The notes under the pieces are model-generated. The model saw nothing but the letters and a program-made list of their open reading frames with translations, was not told the DNA's origin and did no database searches. 64,000 bases of DNA from Alphaproteobacteria bacterium (GTDB lineage Bacteria > Pseudomonadota > Alphaproteobacteria > Rhodobacterales > Rhodobacteraceae): NCBI GenBank assembly GCA_030425925.1, contig JAUHZO010000019.1, positions 1-64,000 of the forward strand, in the 5' to 3' direction. A program made the translations under genes and the position numbers. Positions 24,858 through 34,009 of the stretch are shown here, piece by piece (positions within the stretch are counted from its first letter, which is position 1; each line of letters opens with the position of its first letter).

Positions 24858-26726
24858 ATGACGCAGGACGAAGACCAGAGCACGCCCCGGCGGGGGCACG
24901 AGGTGATCCAGGCCTATCTCAGGACGCTGGACAGCTCGCCCGGCGTGTATCGCATGCTCGATGATCAAAGCCGTGTGCTATACGTCGGAAAGGCGCGCAA
25001 CCTGCGCGCGCGGGTGTCGAACTATGCCCGGCCGTCGGGGCATTCGCGGCGCATCGCGCGGATGATCGAGGACACCGCCTCGATGATGTTCCTGACCACG
25101 CGCACGGAAACCGAAGCGCTGCTGCTGGAACAGAACCTGATCAAGCAGCTCAAGCCCAAGTTCAACGTGCTGTTGCGCGACGACAAGTCGTTCCCGAACA
25201 TCATGGTGACCGGCCACGCCTTTCCGCAGATCCGCAAGCATCGCGGGGCCAAGACCGACAAGGGCAGCTATTACGGCCCGTTTGCCAGCGCCGGCGCGGT
25301 GAACCGGGTGCTGAACCAGCTGCAAAAGGCGTTCCTGCTGCGAAATTGCTCGGATTCGATGTTCGACAGCCGCACGCGGCCTTGCCTTCTGCACCAGATC
25401 AAGCGCTGCAGCGCGCCCTGCGTCGGGCGGATCAGCGAGGCGGAGTATGCCGCCAGCGTGCGCGACGCGCAGGATTTCCTGATGGGCAAGTCGACGCGTA
25501 TCCAGGGCGAACTGGCGGCGCAGATGCAGGACGCCTCGGACGCGATGGAGTTTGAACGGGCCGCCGCCCTGCGCGACCGGATCCGGGCGCTGACCCAGGT
25601 CCAGACGGCGCAGGGCATCAACCCGCGCGGCGTGGCCGAGGCGGATGTGATCGCGCTGCATCTCGAAAAGGGGCAGGCCTGCGTGCAGGTGTTCTTTATC
25701 CGTGCGCACCAGAACTGGGGCAACCAGGATTTCTATCCCCGCGTCGGCGAGGACGTGAGCGAGGCCGAGGTCATGGAGGCGTTCCTGGGCCAGTTCTACG
25801 ACCAGAAGGAACCGGCGCGGCTTTTGCTGCTGTCGCACGGGATCGAGAATGACGACCTGATGGCCGACGCTCTGTCATCGAAGCTGGGCCGCCGGGTGGA
25901 GATCGCGGTGCCGCAGCGGGGCGAGAAATCGGAGCTGGTGGACGGTGCCTTGCGCAACGCGCGCGAAAGCCTTGCGCGGCGCATGGCCGAGACGGCGACG
26001 CAGGGCAAGCTGTTGCGCGGGTTGGCCGAGGCCTTTGGGCTGGACGCGCCGCCGGCGCGGATCGAGGTCTATGACAACTCGCATATCCAGGGCGCGCACG
26101 CGGTGGGCGCGATGATCGTGGCGGGGCCGGAGGGGTTCCTGAAGACCCAGTACCGCAAGTTCAACATCCGCGGCGACGCGCTGACGCCGGGGGACGATTT
26201 CGGGATGATGAAGGAGGTGTTGGCGCGGCGTCTGGCCCGGCTGCTGAAAGAGGACCCGGACCGCGACAAGGGGCTATGGCCCGACCTGATGCTGATCGAT
26301 GGCGGCGCGGGGCAGGTCTCGGCCGTGGCGGAGATCATGGCGGACCATGGTGTGGAGGACGTGCCCTTTGTGGGGGTGGCCAAGGGGATAGACCGCGATG
26401 CGGGCAAGGAGGAGTTCCACCGCCCCGGCGAACGGCCCTTTGCCTTGCGCCACAACGACCCTGTTCTGTACTTCGTGCAGCGGCTGCGCGACGAGGCGCA
26501 CCGGTTTGCCATCGGGACACACCGGGCGAAGCGGGCCAAGGCGGTGTCGGCCAATCCGCTGGACGATATCGCGGGTGTGGGCGCGGCGCGCAAGCGCGCG
26601 CTGCTGGCGCATTTCGGCTCGGCCAAGGCGGTGAGCCGCGCCAACCTGGCCGATCTGAAGGCGGTGGAAGGCGTCAGCGAGGGGCTGGCGGAAAAGATCT
26701 ACGCGTTTTTTCACGAGAAGGGCTGA
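24858..26726 (+). CDS. uvrC: Excinuclease ABC subunit C
   Basis: UvrC makes both incisions in nucleotide excision repair. The 622-residue protein has the GIY-YIG nuclease domain (GVYRML...[14 protein letters not shown], about residues 30-60), a cysteine segment near 175-195 (CSAPCVGRI), the UVR motif ([16 protein letters not shown], about 232-247), the RNase-H-like 5' nuclease with [15 protein letters not shown] and LIDGGAGQV, and C-terminal helix-hairpin-helix motifs ([13 protein letters not shown]). The start ATG is taken after GGATCCGG; upstream is non-coding. The usual partners pgsA, moaD and moaE do not follow here. Tandem repeats follow instead. Confidence 0.95.
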   Translation: MTQDEDQSTPRRGHEVIQAYLRTLDSSPGVYRMLDDQSRVLYVGKARNLRARVSNYARPSGHSRRIARMIEDTASMMFLTTRTETEALLLEQNLIKQLKPKFNVLLRDDKSFPNIMVTGHAFPQIRKHRGAKTDKGSYYGPFASAGAVNRVLNQLQKAFLLRNCSDSMFDSRTRPCLLHQIKRCSAPCVGRISEAEYAASVRDAQDFLMGKSTRIQGELAAQMQDASDAMEFERAAALRDRIRALTQVQTAQGINPRGVAEADVIALHLEKGQACVQVFFIRAHQNWGNQDFYPRVGEDVSEAEVMEAFLGQFYDQKEPARLLLLSHGIENDDLMADALSSKLGRRVEIAVPQRGEKSELVDGALRNARESLARRMAETATQGKLLRGLAEAFGLDAPPARIEVYDNSHIQGAHAVGAMIVAGPEGFLKTQYRKFNIRGDALTPGDDFGMMKEVLARRLARLLKEDPDRDKGLWPDLMLIDGGAGQVSAVAEIMADHGVEDVPFVGVAKGIDRDAGKEEFHRPGERPFALRHNDPVLYFVQRLRDEAHRFAIGTHRAKRAKAVSANPLDDIAGVGAARKRALLAHFGSAKAVSRANLADLKAVEGVSEGLAEKIYAFFHEKG

Positions 26727-26740
26727 GGGGCCTCGTCGCG

Positions 26741-26838
26741 CGCGGCCGCGCGCGCCTCGGTAAAGCTGCGCGGCCGCGCGCGCCTCGGTAAAGCTGCGCG
26801 GCCGCGCGCGCCTCGGCAAAGCTGCGCGGCCGCGCGCC
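26741..26838. repeat. 28-base tandem repeat, about 3.5 copies
   Basis: The unit begins CGCGGCCGCGCGCGCCTCGG and ends TAAAGCTG. Copies lie at 26741-26768, 26769-26796 (identical) and 26797-26824 (one T to C change), with a decaying fourth. Each unit contains the palindrome GCGCGGCCGCGC. It lies between convergent uvrC and the FadJ-type gene. Confidence 0.9.
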
Positions 26839-26871
26839 TGACGGGCGGTGCGCGCGCTGGCGATGGTTGGC

Positions 26872-26901
26872 CGGGGTATTTGGACCAAGAAGAAGCCCCG
26901 G
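26872..26901 (+). repeat. GGGGTATTT intergenic element, copy 2
   Basis: GGGGTATTTGGACCAAGAAG and the following AAGCCCCGGG match copy 1 at 21679-21709. It is in the same orientation and ends just before the stop codon of the FadJ-type gene. As in copy 1, palindromic GC-rich repeats precede it. Confidence 0.6.
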
Positions 26902-26902
26902 G

Positions 26903-28966
26903 TCAGTTTTCGTCTTCGAACCGTGCGCCGGTTCCGGCCATGTCGCGCAGGCGGGGCGGGACCTGCCAGAAATGCGCGTCCTCGCGGGCATAGTCTTCGA
27001 TCCGGTCGACCAGCGTGGCGGCGCCGATCAGGTCGGCCTGCAGCAGCGGCCCGCCCAGATGGCGCGGGAAACCGTAGCCGAAGAGCAGGACCGCGTCGAC
27101 ATCGATGGGTTTGAGCGCGATGCCTTCGGCGACGATCTGGGTGGCTTCGACGATCATCGCGGTCAGGTAGCGCGCGACGATTTCGGCATCGGTGAACGGG
27201 CGCGGGGCCAGGCCCTTTTCGCGGCGCTCCGCTTCCAGCGCGGCCAGTGCGGCGGGGTTGGGTGTGCCATCCTCGAGGTAGTAGCCGGCCCCGGTCTTGC
27301 GGCCCAGGAAGCCCTGCGCGCAAAGCCGGTCGGGGGTGTCGACATAGCGTTCGGCGGCGGGGCGCGTCGCGGCGCGGCGCTTGCGCTGGGCAAAGGCGAT
27401 GTCGAGCCCGGCGAGGTCGGAGACGCGGAACGGCCCCATGGCCCAGCCCGCGGCCTCTATGGCGGCGTCGATCTGTTCGAAGGGGGCACCATCGAGCATG
27501 GCGTATTCCATCGCCAGGCGCGAGCTGCGCAGGATGCGGTTGCCGATGAAGCCGTCGCATACGCCCGAGCGCACGGGGATCTTGCGCAGGCGCTTTGCCA
27601 GGGCAAAGCCGGTGGCGGCGGTTTCGGGCGCGGTGCGATCGGCCACCACGATTTCCAGCAGCTTCATCACATGGGCGGGCGAGAAGAAATGCAGGCCTAG
27701 CACCGCCTCGGGCCGGGAGGTGGCGGCGGCGATCTGGTTGATGTCGAGATAGGAGGTGTTGGTGGCCAGCACCGCACCGGGCCTCGCGATGCCGTCGAGG
27801 GCGGCAAAGAGGCTTGTCTTGACCGTCATGTCCTCGAACGCGGCCTCGATGATCAGGTCGGCCTTGGCCATGGCGTCGAGCGTGTCGGCGAGGTCGAGCC
27901 GGGCCAGCGTGTCCTCGGCATTGTCCAGCTTGCCGCGTTTCACCGCACCGTCGAGATTGGCGCGGATGGTGTTGCGGCCGCGCTCCAACGCCTCGGTGGA
28001 GCGGTCGTTGAGCAGCACCGGAAAGCCTGCCAGCAGGCAGGCGGTGGCAATGCCCGCGCCCATGGTGCCTGCGCCGATCACGCCGATGGAGGTGATGTCG
28101 TGCGGGGTGGCCGCGGCTTCGGGCACCTTGGCGGTGGCGCGTTCGGCAAAGAAGGCGTGGATCAGGCCGGCGCGTTGCGGCGAGGCCTGGCAGGCCTCGT
28201 AGAGCGCGCGTTCGGTCTTGAGGCCCGCATCCAGCGGCAGGCTGGCGGCCTCGACCGCGTCGACGCATTTCAGCGGCGAGAAGAGATGCGGCTGGCGGGC
28301 GCGGATGCGGGTGCGGGCGGCGTCGAGCGCGCCCGGGTCGGGCGTGACCGACAGATCGCCCGTGCGGCGGGTGGGCAGGGTGCCGGCCAGGATGGCATGG
28401 GCGGCGGCGCGGGCGGCGGCTTCGGGCATGTCCTCTGTGGCCTCTGCGTCGATCAGGCCGGCGGCGCGTGCTTCGTGCAGGGGGATCTGGCGGCCGGTGG
28501 TGATGGCCTCGACGGCAAAGGCGACCCCGGCAAGGCGCGGCATGCGCTGGGTGCCGCCGGCACCGGGGAGGATGCCCAGAAGCACTTCGGGCAGGCCGAC
28601 CCTGGCCCCGGGCAGGGCGAGACGGGCGTGGCAGCCCATGGCGATTTCCAGCCCGCCGCCCAGCGTGGTGCCGTGCAGGATGCAGGCGATGGGGGTCGGG
28701 CAGGACTCGAGCCGGTTGCAGACTTCGGGCAACCAGGGGTCCTGCGGCGGTTTGCCGAACTCGCGAATGTCGGCCCCGGCGACAAAGGTGCGGCCTGCCG
28801 CGTAAAGGGCGGCGGCGCGGATCCCCGGGGTCTGGGCCAGCCAGTCGACGGCGGCGGCCAGCCCCTCGCGCACGCTGATCCCCGCGGCATTGACCGGCGG
28901 GTTGTCGATGCGGATGAGCGCGATCTCGCCCTCGGTTGTCAGATCGACGGTGTCGCTGAGTTGCAT
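26903..28966 (-). CDS. Bifunctional enoyl-CoA hydratase / 3-hydroxyacyl-CoA dehydrogenase (FadJ/FadB type)
   Basis: The 687-residue protein joins a crotonase domain (residues about 1-190, with FVAGADIREFG and LPGAGGTQRMPRL) to an NAD-binding 3-hydroxyacyl-CoA dehydrogenase (GVIGAGTMGAGIATACLLAG at about 295) and its C-terminal dimerisation repeats (HFFSPAHVMKLLEIV; CDGFIGNRIL). It catalyses the second and third steps of fatty-acid beta-oxidation, or a similar acyl-CoA route. An AGGAGAGGGA ribosome site precedes the ATG; the upstream extension of the frame is not family-like. The length fits the short FadB/FadJ proteins of alphaproteobacteria. No thiolase gene is adjacent. Confidence 0.94.
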   Translation of the reverse strand: MQLSDTVDLTTEGEIALIRIDNPPVNAAGISVREGLAAAVDWLAQTPGIRAAALYAAGRTFVAGADIREFGKPPQDPWLPEVCNRLESCPTPIACILHGTTLGGGLEIAMGCHARLALPGARVGLPEVLLGILPGAGGTQRMPRLAGVAFAVEAITTGRQIPLHEARAAGLIDAEATEDMPEAAARAAAHAILAGTLPTRRTGDLSVTPDPGALDAARTRIRARQPHLFSPLKCVDAVEAASLPLDAGLKTERALYEACQASPQRAGLIHAFFAERATAKVPEAAATPHDITSIGVIGAGTMGAGIATACLLAGFPVLLNDRSTEALERGRNTIRANLDGAVKRGKLDNAEDTLARLDLADTLDAMAKADLIIEAAFEDMTVKTSLFAALDGIARPGAVLATNTSYLDINQIAAATSRPEAVLGLHFFSPAHVMKLLEIVVADRTAPETAATGFALAKRLRKIPVRSGVCDGFIGNRILRSSRLAMEYAMLDGAPFEQIDAAIEAAGWAMGPFRVSDLAGLDIAFAQRKRRAATRPAAERYVDTPDRLCAQGFLGRKTGAGYYLEDGTPNPAALAALEAERREKGLAPRPFTDAEIVARYLTAMIVEATQIVAEGIALKPIDVDAVLLFGYGFPRHLGGPLLQADLIGAATLVDRIEDYAREDAHFWQVPPRLRDMAGTGARFEDEN

Positions 28967-29098
28967 GGCGTCCCTCTCCTTGTCTGGCGCGACGGTAGCG
29001 GTGTGGCGCGGGGGCGTCAAAGGGGATGGCCCCGGCTGCGTCACGCCTTTGCGCGCCGCCCCGGAGGGCATGCGGCGTCTCGCGCGCGGCGACCGGGT

Positions 29099-29530
29099 TC
29101 AGCGCTGGAGTTGTGCGAACAGTTTGCGCACAGGCTCGGGGATCGGAGTGGGGCGGCTGTCTGCCCCCACCAGCACCTGGGCAAAGATGCCTTCGGCGCA
29201 GGCGGCGGGATCGTCGTTGCGAAACAGGCCCACCTCGAACCGCAGCGACGAGGTGCCCAGATGGCCGATCCGCAGCCCGGCATGGATCAGATCGGGGAAG
29301 CCGGCCTCGGCATGGTAGCGGATACCGGTTTCCACCACCAGAAAGCGCAAGGCCTCGGGGCCGCGGATCGGTATGCCCTGCTCCAACTGCCAGAGCGACA
29401 CGGCGGTGTCGATCAGCGAGAGGTAAGTGGCGTTGTTCATGTGGCCGTATTCGTCATTGTCCATCCAGCGCGTGGGCAGGGGACGAAAGGCGCGGTACTC
29501 GGCGCGGCTGCCGGGCGGCGTGCGGGCCAT
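29099..29530 (-). CDS. Hotdog-fold acyl-CoA thioesterase (4HBT type)
   Basis: The 143-residue protein has the 4-hydroxybenzoyl-CoA-thioesterase pattern: RWMDNDEYGHMNNATYLS, with the catalytic Asp and the GHxNN helix, then FVALFR-type strands (FEVGLFRNDDP). It probably hydrolyses an acyl-CoA; the substrate is unknown. Its ATG overlaps the TGA of the TIGR02186 gene (TGATG), so translation is coupled, and the gene belongs to the TauE operon. The FadJ-type gene lies downstream on the same strand. Confidence 0.88.
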   Translation of the reverse strand: MARTPPGSRAEYRAFRPLPTRWMDNDEYGHMNNATYLSLIDTAVSLWQLEQGIPIRGPEALRFLVVETGIRYHAEAGFPDLIHAGLRIGHLGTSSLRFEVGLFRNDDPAACAEGIFAQVLVGADSRPTPIPEPVRKLFAQLQR

Positions 29531-30285
29531 CAGCCGGACCTGAGCACGCGGAAGGCGGCCGAGGCCCCCCAGCCGGCGGCGATGGCGATGGCCAGCGACA
29601 TCATGCCGTAGACCAGGGGCCGTTCGCGCGACAGCGTGTAGAGCCAGCGTTCCAGCCCCACCTTGCGCACGTCGATCACCGTTTCGAACTCCGACACCAC
29701 TTGCCCGCCGCGGGTCAGGAAGATGCGGGTGGCATAGGCGCCTTCGGTAAGGTTCGCGGGCATGGCGATGCGGGTGTCGAACAATGTCTGTTCGCGCAGG
29801 CGCACGGCACCCTCGTGCAGCTGGTACAACCCGTTGCGCTGCCGGATGCGGATCACGGCATCGGTGAAGTTCTGCGCATCCGTCACCTCCATCGGCGCGC
29901 CGACGGAGCGGATGGCGCGGGGGATCGAGATCCGGTGGCGCAGGTCTTCGGTGTCCGAAAGCGCCTCGGCCCAGGGGGCCGAGGTGGCGATGGCGTAGAA
30001 GGACGGGGCGGCATCGACCTCGACCGCGTCGGTGTTGATCCAGATGCCGAAGCGGCGCGCCTTGCGGCGCACTGTCAGCGGCTGGTCCGGCCCGGCCACC
30101 GTGAGGATGACCTGCAGCGGCGTGTCTGCGGGGATCGGTTCCTGCCGCTTGACCGCGCCAAAGATCAGGATTTCGGACCCGTCGAAGTTGGTCGAGATCG
30201 ACACGCTGTCCTGGCTGAGGCCCAGGACAACCTCTTCGGCCTGCGCGGGCAGCGCCAGCAGCAGAAGAAGCGCCAGCCACTGCAT
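29530..30285 (-). CDS. TIGR02186 family membrane-anchored periplasmic protein
   Basis: The 251-residue product has an N-terminal signal (MQWLALLLLLALPAQA), a beta-rich periplasmic body (VLGLSQDSVSISTNFDGSEI near the start) and one C-terminal membrane helix (MMSLAIAIAAGWGASAAF). This is the TIGR02186 family of alphaproteobacteria, typically found next to a TauE/SafE permease gene. Function is unknown; the association suggests sulfite or organosulfonate export. Its start overlaps the permease stop as TGATG, and its stop overlaps the thioesterase start in the same way. Confidence 0.88.
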   Translation of the reverse strand: MQWLALLLLLALPAQAEEVVLGLSQDSVSISTNFDGSEILIFGAVKRQEPIPADTPLQVILTVAGPDQPLTVRRKARRFGIWINTDAVEVDAAPSFYAIATSAPWAEALSDTEDLRHRISIPRAIRSVGAPMEVTDAQNFTDAVIRIRQRNGLYQLHEGAVRLREQTLFDTRIAMPANLTEGAYATRIFLTRGGQVVSEFETVIDVRKVGLERWLYTLSRERPLVYGMMSLAIAIAAGWGASAAFRVLRSG

Positions 30286-31196
30286 CAGTGGCCCCCGGTG
30301 CCGATGGCATAAAGCTCGGCCGGTTGCAGCAGCAGGTCCAGCGCCAGCTTGCCGCAGACCACAAGCACCAGCCCGGCCAGCAGGATGCGCAATTGTTCGG
30401 CCTTGAGCCGGGCACCGATCACGGTTCCGACCTGCGCGCCGATCACGCCGCCCACCAGCAGCAGCACCGCCAGCACCACGTCGACGGTAAAGTTCGTGGT
30501 GGCGTGCAGCAGCGTGGTGAAGGCGGTGACGAAGATGATCTGGAACAGCGAGGTGCCCACCACCACCTTGGTGGGCATGCCCAGCAGGTAGATCATCGCG
30601 GGCACCATGATGAACCCGCCGCCCACGCCCATGATCGCCGCCAGCACGCCCACGGCGACACCCACGAGGATCGGCGGGATCACCGAGATGTAGAGGCCCG
30701 AGGTGCGGAACCGCATCTTGAACGGCAGCTTGTGGATCAGCCCGTGCTTGCGGCGCTGCGGTGGCGCGCCGCGCTTGGCCTTGCGCAGGGCGTTCACGCT
30801 TTCGATGAACATCAGCCCGCCCACCACGCCCAGGAACACGACGTAGCACAGCCGCACCAGCAGATCGACCTGGCCGAGGCTCTTGAGATAGTTGAAGATC
30901 ACCACGCCCAGCGCCGCGCCGATCAGACCGCCGATCAGCAGCACCACACCCATGCGCAGATCCACCGTCTTGCGCCTGAGATGCGCCAGCACGCCGGAAA
31001 AGGACGATGCGACGATCTGGTTCGCCTCGGTCGCCACGGCGACGGCGGGGGGGATGCCGATGAAGAACAGCAGCGGCGTCATCAGGAAACCGCCGCCCAC
31101 GCCGAACATGCCGGACAGCACACCTACCATGCCGCCGAGCCCGAGAAGGAGAAAGGCGTTTACGGAAACCTCGGCGATGGGGAGGTAGACCTGCAT
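30285..31196 (-). CDS. TauE/SafE-family sulfite exporter-type permease
   Basis: The 303-residue inner-membrane protein has two homologous halves with the family signatures GVLSGMFGVGGGFLMTPLLF and AAIMGVGGGFIMVPAMIYLL and about eight membrane segments. TauE-family proteins export sulfite or organosulfur anions, but many members have other unknown substrates. I choose the ATG at 31196 because the membrane part starts shortly after it. The upstream frame reaches over the RTX gene spacer without family character. First gene of a three-gene coupled operon. Confidence 0.92.
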   Translation of the reverse strand: MQVYLPIAEVSVNAFLLLGLGGMVGVLSGMFGVGGGFLMTPLLFFIGIPPAVAVATEANQIVASSFSGVLAHLRRKTVDLRMGVVLLIGGLIGAALGVVIFNYLKSLGQVDLLVRLCYVVFLGVVGGLMFIESVNALRKAKRGAPPQRRKHGLIHKLPFKMRFRTSGLYISVIPPILVGVAVGVLAAIMGVGGGFIMVPAMIYLLGMPTKVVVGTSLFQIIFVTAFTTLLHATTNFTVDVVLAVLLLVGGVIGAQVGTVIGARLKAEQLRILLAGLVLVVCGKLALDLLLQPAELYAIGTGGH

Positions 31197-31248
31197 GGTC
31201 CTTGTTAGACCCAACGCCGTGGATTTTGCAAGCGCAGCACGGGGGGTG

Positions 31249-32934
31249 TCAGACGAAAACCACCTCGTCAAGAATGGTGGCCAGGGCGGCGACGTTGTTG
31301 AACGTCACGCTTTGCCCTATGCCGAAATCGAGCACGAGGTTGCCGTCCGCATTGGTGCCGGCAAAAGCGGCCAGATCGCCGAGTTGCGGGGTGGTCATCA
31401 TCAGCAGGTCGGCGTCTATTTCGATGCGGTCGATCCCGTCGGAGAAATCGATCACCGTGTCGGCCCCGCCGCCGGCCTCGAACACGAATGTGTCGATGCC
31501 GATACCACCGCGCAGGACGTCGTCTCCGGCCCCGCCGTCCAGCCTGTCGGCCCCGGCATTGCCCTGCAGGATGTCGTCGCCCGCGCCGCCCTGCAGATCG
31601 TCCGCCCCGGTGCCGCCCAGCAGCGTGTCGGTGCCGTCGCCGCCCTGCAGCGTGTCGTTGTTGATGCCGCCATCCAGCAGATCGTCTTCGGTGCCGCCGT
31701 TCAGCAGGTCTGCCCCGGCATTGCCTTCGAGCGTGTCATTGCCCGACCCGCCCTCCAGTGTGTCGCTGCCGTTCTGGCCGGACAGCGAGTCGTCGCCCGA
31801 GCCGCCCCGCAGGGTGTCGAGCCCCAGACCGCCGGTCAGGATGTCGTTGCCCGACCCGCCCCACAATTCGTCAAAGCCGTTGTTCCCGGCGATCGTGTCG
31901 TCGTCGGCCCCGCCAAAGACGGTGTCGAAACCGTCCTGAGCAACGATCGAATCGTTGCCGTCCCCGCCGTCGATCAGATCCCAGCCGACGCCACCCAGGA
32001 TCACATCGTCACCGGCATCGCCATCCAGCGCATCGCCCCCCGCCCGCCCGATCAGCATGTCATGGCCATCGCCGCCATTCAGTTGGTCGCCATCGCCAGA
32101 CCCGGTGAGGGTGTCATCGCCGCCGTCGCCGAAGAGACCCCCGGTCAGAAAACCGGCCCGCAAGTCGTCGGCAAAAGCGCTGCCGATCAGCCGCTCCACG
32201 TCGATAAGCACGGTGCGGTTGGCCCCCGAGGTCAGCACCCCGCTATTGCCGTTATAGCTGATCGCGCCGCTGCCGATAAACCGCCCGTCCGCCGTGTCAC
32301 CGCCCGAGCCGCCATCAATGGTGTCCTGCCCGGGCGAAAGGCGAATGAAATCGTGCAGATCGCCCGCGCTGACGCTGTCATCGGTGACGTAGGTGTTGAT
32401 GACGTCGATATTGTCCGACCCGGAATAGACCAGACCGTCTGATCCGTTCGGATCGACAATCAGGTCCATCAGCGGGCGACCGTTCAGCAGGGTGACGTCC
32501 AGCGGCTGGGTGAAGTCTGGGTTCGGGCGCTGGAAGCCGATTTCGTCGGCGACCTCGGCCACCGCGTCCATGAACTCTGCAGCTGTGACACCGGACCGTA
32601 GGCAGATGCTTCCGACGGTTGTAAGTGGGCCGTCAAAAGGGAGATGCATAACCGTGACCTCGTCCACGGTGCCCAGCGGCGTTGGTCCCGAGAAGTCGAG
32701 CCCGCTGCCTTCGACCAGCACATAGGCAAACCCGCCGCCGGGCAGCGTGATGCCGAAGAACACGCTGTCTGGCGCGTTGTCGTCGGCGAAGGTCTCTGCG
32801 CGGGCGATGATTGCAACGATGATGCCCTCCATCGAATAGGGCCACAACGCGGCGTCGGTATCATACGGAAGATCTGCAAGCCCGTTGCCGATCTGGGTGA
32901 TAGTGTCGTTGGCATTCGGGTTGATGCGGCTCAT
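31249..32934 (-). CDS. RTX calcium-binding protein (type I-secreted, predicted)
   Basis: The 561-residue protein has an N-terminal domain of about 250 residues without a signal peptide and a long array of GGxGxDxLx nonapeptides from about residue 264 to 480 (for example GGSGNDTLEGNAGADLLNGG). RTX arrays bind calcium and usually mark substrates of type I secretion. The C-terminus ends in hydrophobic residues (ILDEVVFV), as in many T1SS signals. The N-terminal domain is not one I recognise; an adhesin or an enzyme is possible. No T1SS transporter gene lies in the window. Confidence 0.9.
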   Translation of the reverse strand: MSRINPNANDTITQIGNGLADLPYDTDAALWPYSMEGIIVAIIARAETFADDNAPDSVFFGITLPGGGFAYVLVEGSGLDFSGPTPLGTVDEVTVMHLPFDGPLTTVGSICLRSGVTAAEFMDAVAEVADEIGFQRPNPDFTQPLDVTLLNGRPLMDLIVDPNGSDGLVYSGSDNIDVINTYVTDDSVSAGDLHDFIRLSPGQDTIDGGSGGDTADGRFIGSGAISYNGNSGVLTSGANRTVLIDVERLIGSAFADDLRAGFLTGGLFGDGGDDTLTGSGDGDQLNGGDGHDMLIGRAGGDALDGDAGDDVILGGVGWDLIDGGDGNDSIVAQDGFDTVFGGADDDTIAGNNGFDELWGGSGNDILTGGLGLDTLRGGSGDDSLSGQNGSDTLEGGSGNDTLEGNAGADLLNGGTEDDLLDGGINNDTLQGGDGTDTLLGGTGADDLQGGAGDDILQGNAGADRLDGGAGDDVLRGGIGIDTFVFEAGGGADTVIDFSDGIDRIEIDADLLMMTTPQLGDLAAFAGTNADGNLVLDFGIGQSVTFNNVAALATILDEVVFV

Positions 32935-33040
32935 GCAAGATACCTTTCAGAAAAGCTGTCGCAAGGCCTGCGAGGCTCAATACATCGCGTCGCCGGTTTG
33001 GCACTTGCCCAAAAAGTAAGTTGTATGGAACGAGCCGCGT

Positions 33041-34006
33041 CTACCGCTCTTTTGCATAAGGCTCGCCCCCTGCCCGCGGCGGGATGGCCTTGCCGACAAA
33101 GCCCGCCAGGATCACCACGGTCAGGATGTAGGGCAGGGCGTCCATCACCTGCACCGGCACCACAAAGGCCCCAAGGTCGATGTTCTGGAAGCGCAGCGCC
33201 ACCGCTTGCAGAAAGCCGAACAGCAGGCAGGCCATCAGCGCGTACCAGGGCCGCCACTTGGCAAAGATCAGCGCTGCCAGCGCGATATAGCCGCGGCCCG
33301 CCGTCATTTCCTTGCCGAAAAACGGCTGCAGGCCGGTCGCCAGATAGGCCCCGGCGATGCCGCAAAGCACGCCGCAGATGCCCACCGCGACAAAGCGCAG
33401 GCGGATCACGGAAATGCCCGCCGTGTCCACCGCCTCGGGCGCTTCGCCCACCGCGCGCAGGCGCAGGCCAAAGCGGGTGCGGAACAGCACCCACCAGGTC
33501 AGGGGCACACACAGAAGCGCGATGTAGACCAGCGGCGCGTGCCCCGACAGAAGGTCGGCATAGATCGGCCCGAAGACCGGGATGTCGCGGACGGCGTCGG
33601 CAAAGGGCAGCGACCATTCCGAGAACCGCGCGCCGCCTTCCAGCGTGGGCGTCTTGCCGCCCTGCCGGTACCAGTCCTGCGCGATCAGCACCGTCAGGCC
33701 TGACGCGAGGAAGTTCAGCGCCACGCCCGAGATCAACTGGTTGCCGCGGAAGGTGATCGAGGCCAGCCCGTGGATGGCCGACAGCCCCAGCGAGGCGGCG
33801 ATGCCCGCCAGCATGCCGATCCAGACCTGCCCTGTCTCGTAGGCCACGGCGGCCGAGAAGAAGGCCGAGATCAGCATCTTGCCTTCCAGCCCGATGTCGA
33901 AAATGCCGGCGCGTTCCGAAAACAGCCCCGCAAGGCAGGCCAGAAGCAGCGGTGTCGAGAGGCGGATGGTGCTTTCGAGCACTTGCAGGAGCGTCGTCAG
34001 ATCCAT
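33041..34006 (-). CDS. BMP-type nucleoside ABC transporter permease (second subunit)
   Basis: The 321-residue inner-membrane protein has about eight hydrophobic segments and the BPD_transp_2 signature: LACLAGLFSERAGIFDIGLEGKM near the start, with the Glu-Arg-x-Gly and GLEG motifs typical of purine/nucleoside permeases. It pairs with the other permease whose stop codon lies three bases upstream. Substrate is inferred from the family (nucleosides or purines). It is the last gene of the operon. Confidence 0.92.
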   Translation of the reverse strand: MDLTTLLQVLESTIRLSTPLLLACLAGLFSERAGIFDIGLEGKMLISAFFSAAVAYETGQVWIGMLAGIAASLGLSAIHGLASITFRGNQLISGVALNFLASGLTVLIAQDWYRQGGKTPTLEGGARFSEWSLPFADAVRDIPVFGPIYADLLSGHAPLVYIALLCVPLTWWVLFRTRFGLRLRAVGEAPEAVDTAGISVIRLRFVAVGICGVLCGIAGAYLATGLQPFFGKEMTAGRGYIALAALIFAKWRPWYALMACLLFGFLQAVALRFQNIDLGAFVVPVQVMDALPYILTVVILAGFVGKAIPPRAGGEPYAKER

Positions 34007-34009
34007 GGC

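Noticed and set aside
26741-26838. Tandem repeat considered as a CRISPR array
   Set aside because: The 28-base units follow each other without variable spacers and no cas gene is near.
31249-32442. Plus-strand frames opposite the RTX genes with repeat-like proteins
   Set aside because: They mirror the RTX codons (also at 52477-53634) and have no start signals; the minus-strand RTX proteins are the real genes.
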